Assembly: GCF_020379485.1 (NCBI RefSeq)
Contig: NW_026014823.1
Span: forward strand, 1-64,000
Reading direction: 5' to 3'
From: Brassica napus
Lineage: Eukaryota > Streptophyta > Magnoliopsida > Brassicales > Brassicaceae
Length of the DNA stretch: 64,000 nucleotides
Each line of letters begins with the position of its first letter. The stretch's first letter is position 1. A model generated the notes under the pieces. The model saw only the letters and a program-made list of their open reading frames with translations, made no database searches and had not been told where the DNA came from. The position numbers were made by a program, and so were the translations under genes. This document shows, in pieces, positions 1 through 11,238 of the stretch.

Positions 1-1885
1 AAGCTTTTATTTATAAGGCGGCTTATTTGCGAATGCTCTCATCAATGTTTTTAAACCGGACCGACAACTGAACCAAAAAAGTTGCAGGTCATGAGTTAAT
101 ATTGTTTGACCGGTTCAATTAGGTTCAAACAAATTTATTTTAATAATATTGTTGTAAATAAGATACATATTCTTACCAAAAAAATCATATCAAATAAAAT
201 GTTTCAGCAATCAAATGTTTTAAAAATCTAAAACAAACTCAAAATGTAATTAAAAGTTATAAGAATAATTTAATAGTTTAAATCTAAAATCAATAGGAAA
301 ACACATTTAAATTTGAAGTTTTGGTCGAATTGTCCCTGAAGTGCAAGCATTGGAGCGAGTAGACCATTGCAGGTTGGACAAGTCGCTGAATATCATGCTT
401 GTCTTGGAGCAGATTCTTGGAGCAAGAATGATCCCTTGCTCAAAAAGCTTACTTTTCTTACACCATCAGGTGAGGTTGAAGTGTTGGAGCGGGTTGTACA
501 CAGTGGCAAGGAGCATCAGAGCGATCGTGCAAAGCGACTAGGTGAAACCGCTATGGATAGGATAAGGCCATTTGAGTGAGACTAAGGTTGAAGTGTTGGA
601 GCGGGCTGATAGAGTGATGTTTTGGGAAGATAAAACCGCTCCGCTAAAGTTGGACACTTTCGGACTCGAACTCAAGACGAAGAACTCAGGATGACGACCA
701 AGTGCTGGAGCACGAAGAGGCAGTGACTAGACGAAGCTGTGTGTTTCAAGCGAACTTCACAGCGGGTTTTTGAGAGGGTAGAGCTAGTAGTCTACTCTTC
801 TGTAATAACCATGTTTGACCAAAATTTCGGAATAAATCCTGAAAAACTTCCTTGTAAGTCGTTTACCGGAAGACTTACATGGAAATCGTCTGGATAAAAT
901 TAAAACTATTAAGTTTTATTTTCAATTTCAAAATAATCTGAAACGACTTACTTGAAAGTCGTCTAGTAAAAATTCATTTTTATTTTTTATTTTTCTGTTG
1001 GACGACTTATGTGTAAGCCGTCTAGGAAAGATAAATTTCTGACACAATCCGGTCAAATGCAAAACTAACTGTTTATCATAGACGAAAAAAACCGAAAAGT
1101 CTTCTGTAATTTTTTTGAAACAAAGAAATCGTAAGACTTCTAGAGAGTCGTCTCTAAAAGACACACATAAAGTCAATTGTGAAACTAACATATGCATGAC
1201 CAGAAGACGTATCTTCTCGACGAGTGAGATAACTTGTTTAGCTTCTCCAACCACAAAATACTTCACCACCAAAGCAATCTACTTGTAAATGACCCAGAAT
1301 CATGAGATTGGTTCTATGAACCTCAAATTTTTAGAATCAAAATCTTGGATTTTTTTAGATGAATGTAGAAAGAAAGTGAAAGAGATTTTGTTTTTAGTTC
1401 ATAAGAAATGAGATAGAAGGAGTCAAAATCGATTTTTAGGTGCATTAAGAGCTTCAAATTAATTGTTCATGGTGGTTGTGTATTGATGGCAATGACAATA
1501 TTGTAAATACTTTAAGAAGATAAGATGAGAGGGTAAAAACCTTATTTCGAAAAAAAATAAAAAAAATAATGGTATTTTCGTAAATAATCCAAATTTGTAG
1601 GGTGAATATGGTAAATGAAAATTCCAAAAAATAATCATGGATTAGTTTTGTGTTTGATTTGAGTTTTGAATCATATTTGCAAAAGCCCACGATTTCTTAG
1701 GTAATTTGTGCCGTTAATATGTTAGTGTTCATATAGAGTCACTCAAAGACAAAGCTCTATCTATTGAAAAGAACTTTAGGTTAACTCGTAGTAGGATACG
1801 TAGGAGGACTGGAGGAGCAGAGTTTGAGAGAATTATTTGAATTCAAGAATATAATTTATGCAAGGAATTAACTATAAGGATCAGA
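1..1885. other. Intergenic, repeat-derived sequence, no gene recognised
   Basis: I see no convincing coding region here. The sequence begins exactly with a HindIII site (AAGCTT). Between about 340 and 830 the DNA is less AT-rich and holds three loose copies of a motif resembling GAAGTGTTGGAGCGGG (near 340, 478 and 590), which looks like the remnant of a transposable element, but no domain can be named. The rest is AT-rich. Short open frames at 341-579, 928-1272 and 1454-1690 have no recognisable motifs. Confidence 0.5.
855..1170. repeat. Dispersed GACGACTT-type inverted motifs
   Basis: The motif GACTTAC(n)AAGTCGTC and its variants recur near 857-893, 945-964, 1001-1022 and 1133-1157. Each copy is a short imperfect inverted repeat built on AAGTCGTC/GACGACTT. 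This looks like a degraded repeat family rather than a gene; the family could not be named from sequence alone. Confidence 0.4.
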
Positions 1886-2274
1886 TCAAAGCCATTCTTT
1901 TTTTTGAGCTTCAGTAGGTAACTTTACGTTAGTGGCCAAACCAATAGCCTCGAGAAACCTAATGAGATACAAGTAACGTCGAGCTGCCACCACCACTCGA
2001 GTCCATGCCGCCGAGAACTGGAACGCATGATGATTGTTATGCCAACCCTCGCCAAGAGTTAAAAATCGCTACCACACCTGATTTATCACATTATTAATTT
2101 TCAATATTAATATTATTTATTGAAACTATTCCCATGTATGTATATCTATAGAAATTATACCAATTGTTTCTGAGAAGTCAGGTGTGTTCCAAGCTCGTGT
2201 TCCCCATATATGGCAAACTGAGTTCACCAGAAAAGTCGTGTGGAGTGAGCCACGGTTGCCACACCCTGCCATTG

Positions 2275-2642
2275 TGACGGAGCGGAAGTACCGTCTAGTA
2301 ACCGATAATGCAGAGATATCGTTGAATTCTGAGAATACCCGCTATCTAAGCCTTCTTAAAGCCGTTGAATTCTTAGAGAAGGCCCGGAAGTAAGGATTCA
2401 AGAGTTTGTTAATACCAAAGCTCTAGTTTATTAATCAATAATTCAAAAATTGTGACTCTTACAAATCAAGAGCTCATTATTTATACTAATAAGAAAAGAC
2501 CTAAGTCCTTAAGGATTAGGATCTAACCTTCTATCCTAAAGTCTTTAATCATTATCTTTAAGAATAATAATGTTTATTTAGAACAAGAATAAAAAGGAAA
2601 CTATAAAACTAAAACCCAATAGATAGATGCTACGCTGCATCA
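2275..2642 (-). repeat. 3' LTR of element A
   Basis: It is a near-copy of 9789-10157, differing by scattered substitutions and single-base indels. It starts TGACGG and ends GCATCA on the plus strand. The polypurine tract abuts it at 2643. Confidence 0.9.
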
Positions 2643-4714
2643 GGTCCCTCCCCCTTTGAGAGATTCGTCCACGAATCCGGACAGTAACACATCACCTGGT
2701 TCAAATTGAACAAACGGTTGACGTTAAAAACGTCAGCTACATGCACATGCGGGTGCAACGCAAGGCGATATCCGTTTGCATTGATTTTTTCCAAGAATCT
2801 CCGGTGGTCCCATCTTCCTCGTCTTTAGCTGACAGGAAGAACCTTCAGACTCCTTGTCATGCGCTCTATTTTTTGTGAAGTCCGGAGCAATCCCAAGAGT
2901 GAGTGGTCCGACTAAAAATGTAGGAGATTCTTGAACATGATAGGCCACGACTAGCACTAGCTGTAGGTCCCCATTGTTAATGGCAATTCTCTGGAGAAAT
3001 AAGGTGTGTTTCCACAGAGCACATGAGAACAAATAGCCTTCCTGAAAAAACATGTTCACGAGTACGCAAGTAACAAAATGTGTGGTGCTATTCGTCAGGA
3101 CGTTCACCACATCGTCTAAGCTGAAGTCTTGTTAAATCCTGGATAAAACAATAAAGAAGACATGTCGGTTGCACAAGACACGCTGAGCATGACTTAGGGC
3201 CACTGCCATCAACACCGTAAGCCTCTCGGATCTTGTGTCTAAAATTCATCAACGTCCTTTAATATTTCGCACAGCAGCAGAGACCATTGAAGAGAAGATG
3301 GTGACCCAAGGATAACAGCTCCATGCACAAAACGAATGACATGATGGAAGAATGAACAAATCACCCACTTGCTTGGCACAAGCAACATCAGTCCACTCCA
3401 TTGTTGTTGTGGACGTGTAATTAGAACCATACTTGGTACAAACCACAACTTCTATTCCCTTCTTACAAACGTCCATAGCATACACCCAACGTGTAATGAA
3501 AAGGTATGAACAACACCAAAGACACAGTTATGAATGTGGGAGAAAAAGGCCACAAAGCCTTTGACCTTATGAAAAGCAGAGCAACTGGACGTAGACGTAA
3601 ATACTCAAAAGTATCGAAGGTCCTATCCCCAAGTATCTTAGCAAATTGCATTACCGTTGTGTTGATGATGATAGAGAATGAGACAAGGCAGATTCGCAAC
3701 GCCACAGGTGAGATCATAAGCGGGAATGGCAGAAGCGCCCAAACTGTTAGAGTCCCTGTGGCCACAAAAGCTTAGAGCCATCTAAGACATTGGCTAAGAA
3801 ACAATCAATTTTAGCGACCAGGCACTTGATTCAACCTTATACTTCTCTGTCCCCAAAACTCTTGATCAATGAGAAGATCAAATATTGGGTGGTGGAGTGA
3901 TATTTGGGCTATCCGCACGAACTCAGAAAATAGTACGGCACCAAAACCAGTCATGACCAATTCTCACTAAACCAAGGAAGAAACAGAGCAGGTCTATCCT
4001 GAAACTGACGACCACATGAATCCTTATTGTCACCACCAGTATCATCTGATATGAAGAAACCCAGGTAAGGATGTGTGCGAAATAGTAGAGCCGGTAAGAG
4101 ACACCAAGGTCTCCTTGATAACCAAGACCCATTGTTGACTTCTCCAGTCTTCCCATGCTTAAAAATCTTGTCTAAACTTGAAGATCCCTTATTTAACATG
4201 CGGATTTTCTTATGTGTTTCGTTCAATATAGACTCCAAATTTTTGTTCTTCTCTTTCTCTAAGACAAGAGATTCCTGAAGATAAGTTATCTTGTTTTTCA
4301 GGCATGTTTCCCAATAAGAGATAGTTCACTGAAACAATCTTCTTGATCATGCATCAACTTGAGATGACGCCTTCTTTCGTCCAACACCTTCGTAAACTGA
4401 GAACTATTGGTAGTCCTTTATGTATGGCAACAAGATCTACATATGCGTGTCCTTTATCTCGACGCGATCTGGTGGCTCATGATGAGATTGTCGATGAAAA
4501 TCCTTGTCCCCCAAACCAGAATTCATATATTGCTTTGTAACACCAAAATATGCATCATCGACTAACACTTGCACCTCAAATCATGGTTAAAGCCTTGAAT
4601 TTCATCACCAGAGACATCAAAGAGGGGCTCCTCTGCAAAATATTTGATTGGAACATCATATTTTCCCAAGTTGCTTGTGAAGGTAGGTATCTCTGTTATT
4701 TGAGAAAACGGGTC
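2643..4714 (-). other. Internal region of element A, distal part, with unidentified open frames
   Basis: Minus-strand reading gives protein-like but interrupted frames at 3463-3765 (hydrophobic, 100 residues), 3249-3485 (Cys-rich, 78 residues), 2733-3110 (125 residues) and 4562-4750 (acidic; contains FAEEPLFDVSGDE). The last frame continues across element B to 9344 onward, giving acidic YDVYDDE-like text of a kind I associate with plant Ty3 polyprotein linkers. No catalytic motif is present. Function is unknown. Confidence 0.35.
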
Positions 4715-4989
4715 TGTTGGAGATAAGCTTGAAGAAAGCTTGAGGAGCAAGTAATCTATTTCCTATTTGGTTTATGATCCATTTGAGATAAGGATCATAA
4801 TATGATTTATGTTTATCTATTAGGAATAGGAATTATGAGTTATATATAAAGCAATGTCGAATGAGACATATAGCTACGATTATTGTGATTGAGTTTGTGA
4901 GTTGTGATATTGAGCCTTGAGTGATTGAATAAAGAAAAGGACTTCCCGTTGTGATTACTGTGTTGCTAGCTTGATCTTCTGTTTCTATA
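4715..4989 (+). repeat. 5' LTR of copia element B
   Basis: It begins TGTTGGAGATAAGC and ends TTTCTATA, giving TG...TA rather than the usual TG...CA ends. A TATA-like promoter sequence TTATATATAAAG is at about 4838-4849. Compared with the 3' LTR I see about seven differences, mostly 1-bp indels in homopolymers. Confidence 0.9.
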
Positions 4990-5028
4990 TTTAGTATCAG
5001 AGCAAGACATTGAAAGCATAAGATTATA

Positions 5029-8000
5029 ATGGCAGACATAAAAAGATGAACACGAACTTGGCAACAAAGAGGCTCGATCCTCATCCATTAAGTTTCCAAT
5101 GTTAACATCTAACAACTATACGGTGTGGGCTATGAGAATGAAGATTGCGTTGAAGGTTCACAAGGTTTGGGAAGTTATCGATCCTGGAAACAAATCCGAA
5201 GAAAAAAATAACTTAGCTATCGCACTCTTGTTTCAATCAATTCCGGAGGCATTGACTTTACAAGTAGGAGACCTAGACACGCAAAACCATGTGGGACGCT
5301 ATCAAAGCTCGCCATATAGGAGCCGAGAGAGACGAGAAGCTAGGTTACAAACACTGATGGCAGAATTTGAAAGAATCAAGATGAAAATGGTGATACGATT
5401 GATATGTTCGTTGGAAGATTGTCTGAAATAACTTCAAATCTGCATCTCTGGGAGAAGTCATTGAGGAACCAAAGCTGGTAAAGAAGTTTCTGAAAAGCTT
5501 GCCGAGAAAGAAATATATACACATGGTTTCTTCTCTAGAACAAGTCCTGGAATCTTAATGAAACGAGTTCGAGGACATTGTTGGTAGAATGAAAGCGTAT
5601 GAGGAGAGAGTTGCTGAGAGTGAAGAAGACGACATAGCAGCTGATCAGAGAAAAACTGATGTATGCAAACATGGACTATAGTCAAGACGGCAATAGCGGG
5701 AACTATGGCAGAGGCAGAGGACGAGGTGGTCGCGGCTCATGGAGAGGAAGAGGTCGTGGCCGCTCTGGATCTTTCCAGCAACAGAGAGATGCATACAAAC
5801 AAGGAAAAGGTCGTGATCTCTCTCATATTACATGTTTTCAGTGTGATAAACAGGGCCACTACGCGACTGAGTGTCCAGACAAAGTACTAAAGCTTCAAGA
5901 GACCACTGAGAAGAAGGATGAAGAAACTCAAGAAGCAGATGAACTAATGATGAATGAAGTTGTCTTTCTCAATGAAAACAGAGTGAACCCTACTATTTTT
6001 GAGGCTGAGACTGATTCAAGTAATGTTTGGTATCTCGACAATGGAGCGAGTAACCATATGAGTGGTCATCGTCACTTCTTCTCAGAATTGGATGAGACTG
6101 TTACTGGTAAAGTACGGTTTTGGCGACGACTCCAGAATAAAATATAGAAGGAAAGGCGCAGTATGCTTTATCTTCGATGGAGGGGAAGAAGATACTAAAT
6201 AATGTTTACTACATTCCTAAACTTAAGAGCAACATTGTGAGTCTAGGCCAAGCTACTGAGGTAGGCTGTGAGGTACGAATGAAAAATTAATACACTGCTA
6301 CTCTATGACCGCGTGGACAACTAATGGTAAAAACACTCGGTCAAAGAATAGGCTATACAAGGTCAATCTACAAGTCGACCTGATTCACTGTCTTCAAGTA
6401 AAGTCTACAACAGATTCAACTAAATGGCATGCTCGGTTGGGTCATATTAATAGAGAAACGATGAAGATGATGGTAAGCAAGGATCTTGTTGTTGGGATAC
6501 CGGAGATTGAAGTTAATAAAGAAACGTGTGTGTCTTGCTTGGGGGAAAACAAACTAGAATGCCATTCCCACGAGCAACGTCCTTTCGAGCAACTGATCTA
6601 CTTGAGCTGATTCATGGGGATTTGTGTGGGCCTATTACACCAGCAACACCAGCGCACAAACGGTACATATTCGTACTCATTGATGATCACTCCCGTTACA
6701 TGTGGACTGTTCTGTTAGGTGAAAAAAGCGAAGCCTTTGAAAAATTCAAAACGTTCAATCACTTGTTGAACAAGAACAAACAACGATAAAACGCTCCGTA
6801 CAGACAACGGAGGTGAGTTTACCTCCCACGAGTTTCAAGCGTACTGTGATAAGAATGGGATTAATAGACACTTGACGGCTCCCTACTCGCCTCAACAAAA
6901 CGGAGTTGTGGAGCGACGTAACCGCACGTTGTTGGAGATGACAAGAAGCTGCTGAAACACATGAACATGCCAAATGCATTGGTGGGGTGAAGCAACGAGA
7001 CCACGCTACCTACTTGATTAACAGAGTGGCAACAAGATCATTAGAAGGAAAAACGCCATACGAGGTCTTGAGAAGTCGAAAGCCTAATCTATCTCACTTA
7101 AGAGTATTTGGTTGTGTGTGTTATGCGAAAACAGATACTGCAGGACGAAAGAAACTCGATGACAGGACGAGGATACTTGTTCATCTTGGAACAGAACCTG
7201 GATCAAAGGCGTATCGCCTAGTTGATCCGTAAGCAAACGAGTTGTAGTAAGCCGGGATGTTCTGTTCGATGAGGAAAAGGAAGGAGCTGGAGTCGTGGAA
7301 TAAACTCTTTAAACACTGATCCAGGAGAGTTTAGAGTCAACTTAAACAGTTGATAATGGTGAAGAAACTCCAGTGGAGTTGACTGATAATGGTGAAGAAG
7401 ATGAAGAGGAACAGAGCAACAGCGATGAAGAAGAAAGCGTGAATCAACCAAGAAGGTCATCTCGTGTAACCACTAAACCTTCTTACCTTGATGATTACGT
7501 TATGCTTGCAGAAATCGAAGGTGAACGTTTGTTGGTGATCATAAATAATGAGCCGTGGGACTTTAGTGAGGCTAAAAGTTTGAAAGTCTGGATTGAGGCT
7601 TGTAAGGATGAGCTTTACTCGATAGAAAAAAATAATACATGGACTCTTGTGGATCTACCCGAAGGAGTGAAGCCAATCGGATTAAAATGGGTATTTAAAA
7701 TCAAACGTAATGCTGAGGAAGCATCAGCAAGTATAAAGCTCGCGTAATGCTTGATGAAGTATTCGCTCCAGTAGCGTATTGAAACCATAAGATTGATCAT
7801 TGCACTTGCAGCCTCTGATGGGAGATACATCATCTCGATGTAAAAACGGCCTTTCTCCATGGAGATCTAAAGGAAGAGGTATATGTTAATCAACCTGAGG
7901 GTTTCGTTGTTGCAGGACACGAAAGGAAAGTTTACAAGCTCAAGAAAGCTTTATATGGCTTGCGTCAAGCTCCTAGGGCCTGGAACATTAAGTTGAACCA

Positions 8001-9024
8001 GAGCCTACGCGGACTAAACTTCGAGCGATGCTCGAAGGAACCATCACTCTACCGAAAGGTAGTGAGTAAGGAGATTCTTGTTGTAGTGGTGTACGTAGAC
8101 GACCTGCTTATCACTGGATCCTCACTGAAACTAATTCATGAGTTTAAACTTGAGATGGCGGCTAAGTTCGAGATGAGTGATCTTGGTAAATTAACATATT
8201 ACTTGGGTATTGAGGTTCATCAACATGAGGGAGGCATCATACTAAAACAAGACCGTTATGCGCAAAGAATACTTTGAGGAAACTGGTATGAGATCTTGTA
8301 ATCCGACACATGTGCCGATGGAGATGAATGCAAGATTCTCTAGAGCGCTTAAAGAGAAGAGCATTGAAGAAACAGAGTACCGCCGCAGCATTGGTTTTCT
8401 CAGGTACCTACTACATACTCGGCCTGATCTATCAATATTCTGTTGGGGTCCTTAGTAGATATATGCAAGATCCAAGGGACTCGCATGGCGCAGCCTTGAA
8501 ACAAGTTTTAAGGTATCTACGGGGAACATGTTCGCTTGGCCTCCACTTCAAACGCAACCTGAGTGTGAAGTTGACAGGGTTTAGTGACAGTTCTCATAAT
8601 TTGATGAGGATGATGGAAAGAGCACAACTGGCCACATCTTTATCTTGGAGAGAGCCCTATCACCTGGTGTTCGACCAAGCAAGAGATAGTAGCATTGTCC
8701 TCTTGTGAAGCTGAGTTTATGGCTGCAACTGAAGCAGCTAAACAGGCCATTTGGGCTCCAAGATCTCTTAAGTGAAACCGTAGGAAAAGGAAGCAAGCGT
8801 GTGGTTATAAAAGTTGATAACAAGTCAGCAATTGCATTGACAAAAATCCACTTTCACACGGACGGAGTAAACACATACACCGAAGGTTTCACTTTATTAG
8901 AGAGTGTGTTGAGAATGAACAAGTGGAGGTGGAGCATGGTACTGGAAGTGAACAGCGAGCTGACATACTGACGAAATCTCTTGGAAGGATAAAATTCAAG
9001 GAAATGAGAGGCGTGATCGAGTGA
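5029..9024 (+). pseudogene. Decayed copia gag-pol polyprotein of element B
   Basis: Fragments in several frames can be followed in order. Gag is at about 5029-5640 (LTSNNYTVWAMRMKIALKVH, then an RLQTLMAEFERIK region). A CCHC knuckle CFQCDKQGHYATEC lies near 5836-5877. A protease motif WYLDNGASNHMSG lies near 6029-6067. A pre-integrase HxxxC region is near 6420-6560 (WHARLGHIN then CVSCLGENK). The integrase core follows at 6605-7230 (HGDLCGPI, DDHSRYMW, VFGCVCYA). Reverse transcriptase spans 7560-8455, starting with [11 protein letters not shown] and including YVDDLLITG near 8092. RNase H follows at 8470-8975, ending LTKSLGRIKF. The catalytic YVDD stretch survives, but frameshifts and stops (for example TGA seven codons after the gag ATG, and shifts near 6130, 7230 and 7745) rule out a working polyprotein. 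Confidence 0.92.
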
Positions 9025-9064
9025 AGGATGTGAATGAAATTGAGTTCAAGCTTAAGGGGAAGAT

Positions 9065-9338
9065 TGTTGGAGATAAGCTTGAAGAAGCTTGAGGAGCAAG
9101 TAATCTATTCCTATTTGGTTTATGATCCATTTGAGATAAGGATCATAATATGATTATGTTTATCTATTAGGAATAGGAATTATGAGTTATATATAAAGCA
9201 ATGTCGAATGAGACATATAGCTACGATTATTGTGATTGAGTTTGTGAGTTGTGATATTGAGCCTTGAGGTGATTGAATAAAGAAAAGGGACTTCCGTTGT
9301 GATTTACTGTGTTGCTAGCTTGATCTTTTGTTTCTATA
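9065..9338 (+). repeat. 3' LTR of copia element B
   Basis: This 274-bp copy of 4715-4989 follows the polypurine tract AAGGGGAAGAT directly. It is followed by the target duplication GGGTC at 9339-9343. Confidence 0.9.
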
Positions 9339-9343
9339 GGGTC

Positions 9344-9788
9344 TCCCTCTTTTGTCATCACGTCTGATTTGTGATGTGGCTCCCCAAAAATCATAGACGA
9401 GCGTTGTAGATAGTTCATCGTCATAAACGTCATATATGGGCATACCGTCGAAGTCTCCAACCTGATCGTGAGGATCCTCTAATGCATAACTTGTATCTGG
9501 TCGTGATTTCTATTAGCCCCAAACTTTCACTAACATCATCTTCGCCGTCCTCTTCAAAAATTGAGTAGTAAGTTGTTGTTTCTGTTGAATAAAAACACGG
9601 GCAGTAGTGTCACAGAAGTCACGTAATAACCGTCGCAGCTCATGTTGGATTTTGCTAGTACGCCATCAACGGCAGCTGTAATAGCTTGTGCTATTATGGT
9701 GTTCGTAGGATTAGGAAGTGTCATCGTATGAGATGACCTTGGATCGAGCCCTAATTAAAAATTAAAGCTCCTGGATTCTGATACCAAA
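9344..9788 (-). other. Internal region of element A, proximal part, gag-like start
   Basis: On the minus strand, downstream of the primer binding site, an ATG near 9725 opens a frame beginning MTLPNPTNTIIAQAITAAVD. After a frameshift it continues toward acidic text (GMPIYDVYDDELSTTLVYD) up to the insertion point of element B. The position just inside the 5' LTR suggests the start of a gag-like gene; no domain is recognisable. Confidence 0.4.
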
Positions 9789-10157
9789 TGACGGAGCGGA
9801 AGTACCGTCTAGTAACCGATAATGCAGAGATATCGTTGAATTCTGAGAATATCCCGCTATCTAAGCCTTCTTAAAGCCATTGAATTCTTAGAGAATGCCC
9901 GAAAGTAAGGATTCAAGAGTTTGTTAATACCAAAGCTTTAGTTTATTAATCAATAATTCAAAAGTTGTGACTCTTACAAATCAAGAGCTCACTATTTATA
10001 CTAAAAGAAAAGACCTAAGTCCTTAAGGATTAGGATCTAACCTTCTATCCTAAAGTATTTAATCATTATCTTTAAAATAATAATGTTTATCTAGAACAAG
10101 AATAAAAAGGAAACTATAAAACTAAACCCAATAGAAATAGGATGCTACGCTGCATCA
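9789..10157 (-). repeat. 5' LTR of element A
   Basis: This 369-bp copy of 2275-2642 ends at 10157 and is followed by the CATTG duplication. The adjacent TTTGGTATCAGA on the minus strand (9777-9788) marks it as the upstream LTR of a minus-strand element. Confidence 0.9.
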
Positions 10158-10967
10158 CATTGCCAATTCTCTCATACTTAATGTATTCCTTTCTAGTTTG
10201 GTAAGTAGAATTTCTAACACAGTCCCATCCTGTTAGACCGTATATCAGATTCTCAGGTGTCTCTATATATCAATTTGCTTAAATTATATCTATCACTAAA
10301 TGAAATATTTATCACAATAATAGTAATAATATTATAAGTGAAATTAAGAGAGGAGTATTTGTTCTCTTACAATTCCCCAAACGAGGAATGGCATGCCTCC
10401 ACATAAATAGAGCAGAAGCGCATAAGCCATTAGATGCAAATGAAGGTTCGGTGAAGAAACCTATAGAAGGGCTCCCTCTCGCAAGGTCATTTACATTCTC
10501 ATATCCACCACACTGCATCCAATGGTTTAGTCAGTGTTAGGTGTGTCTCCCCTCTCTGGGGTTGTTACTTGGCACTCAGGGAACTCATATGTTTTATTTT
10601 GTAACAATTTATGATTTCAAAGTAACCTGGTTGAAGATAGAACCGGTATCAAATATCCAAGTCATGTGACTAACCAAAACCCTTGTGTCGGGCTGTGCGG
10701 GTCACGTTGTGTATCACAATGCTTATGATGGTACCGATGGTTGCTCACCCACTCAATTGGGGCTCCCCCTGCACACACAATTTACAACTTATGACTACAA
10801 ATATGTTATAGTGTGAATATCAAATATTCATCTTCATAAAAGTGAAACCTGAAAAGCCAGAACGCCGCCATAAGCAAATAGATACTCAAGCCATTTCGGT
10901 AGATTGAAACTTCGGTGAGAAAGATTCCTATGATAAGACAAGGTGATGCAGATTCCAATAATCAGAC

Positions 10968-11238
10968 TCTAGTTTCAAGGTCTCACGATCACTCTTATGT
11001 AAACACAATCAATAAGACTAACTCTCTTATAATCACCAAGAAAACTCACTTAAAAACCTTAAGTTCTCAATCACAACTCTTAAGTTATGCAACATACTTG
11101 TATCTCCTTATATAACACTATAATTGTCCTAATTTCATTAGGATAAACATAACTTAAATATTTCCTATTCTCTCTAGATAACTATAACTCATATTTTTAG
11201 GAAACTTGCTTCTCAAGCTATTTCAAGCTTATCCAACA
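10968..11238 (-). repeat. 3' LTR of copia element C
   Basis: On the minus strand it starts TGTTGGATAAGCTTG and ends CTTGAAACTAGA, so its ends are TG...GA. It is a close copy of 24494-24767. TATATAAGG on the minus strand near 11105-11113 is a likely promoter TATA box. Confidence 0.9.

Larger units (their letters stand above)
4715..9338 (+). mobile_element. Ty1/copia retrotransposon B, nested in element A
   Basis: LTRs lie at 4715-4989 and 9065-9338. The 5-bp target duplication GGGTC is at 4710-4714 and 9339-9343. The primer binding site TTTAGTATCAGAGC (4990-5003) is a one-base variant of the usual Met-tRNA site. A polypurine tract AAGGGGAAGAT precedes the 3' LTR at 9054-9064. Domain order gag, protease, integrase, reverse transcriptase, RNase H is that of copia. 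The coding region is broken by many single-base indels, so this copy is dead. Confidence 0.95.
2275..10157 (-). mobile_element. LTR retrotransposon A (minus strand), non-autonomous or decayed, interrupted by copia element B
   Basis: LTRs of 368 and 369 bp (2275-2642 and 9789-10157) read TGATGC...CCGTCA on the minus strand. The 5-bp target duplication CATTG is at 2270-2274 and 10158-10162. Next to the right LTR, minus-strand TTTGGTATCAGA (9777-9788) is a primer binding site for initiator Met-tRNA. Next to the left LTR, minus-strand AAAGGGGGAGGGACC (2643-2657) is a polypurine tract. Both place the element on the minus strand. Once element B (4715-9338) is removed the internal region is only about 2.5 kb. 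It holds no recognisable reverse transcriptase or integrase, so the element is either non-autonomous or deleted. It lies inside intron 3 of the desaturase pseudogene. Confidence 0.9.

Noticed and set aside
3506..3775. Plus-strand 89-codon frame in element A
   Set aside because: It is on the strand opposite to the element's own direction and has no motif; the minus-strand frame is at least as plausible.
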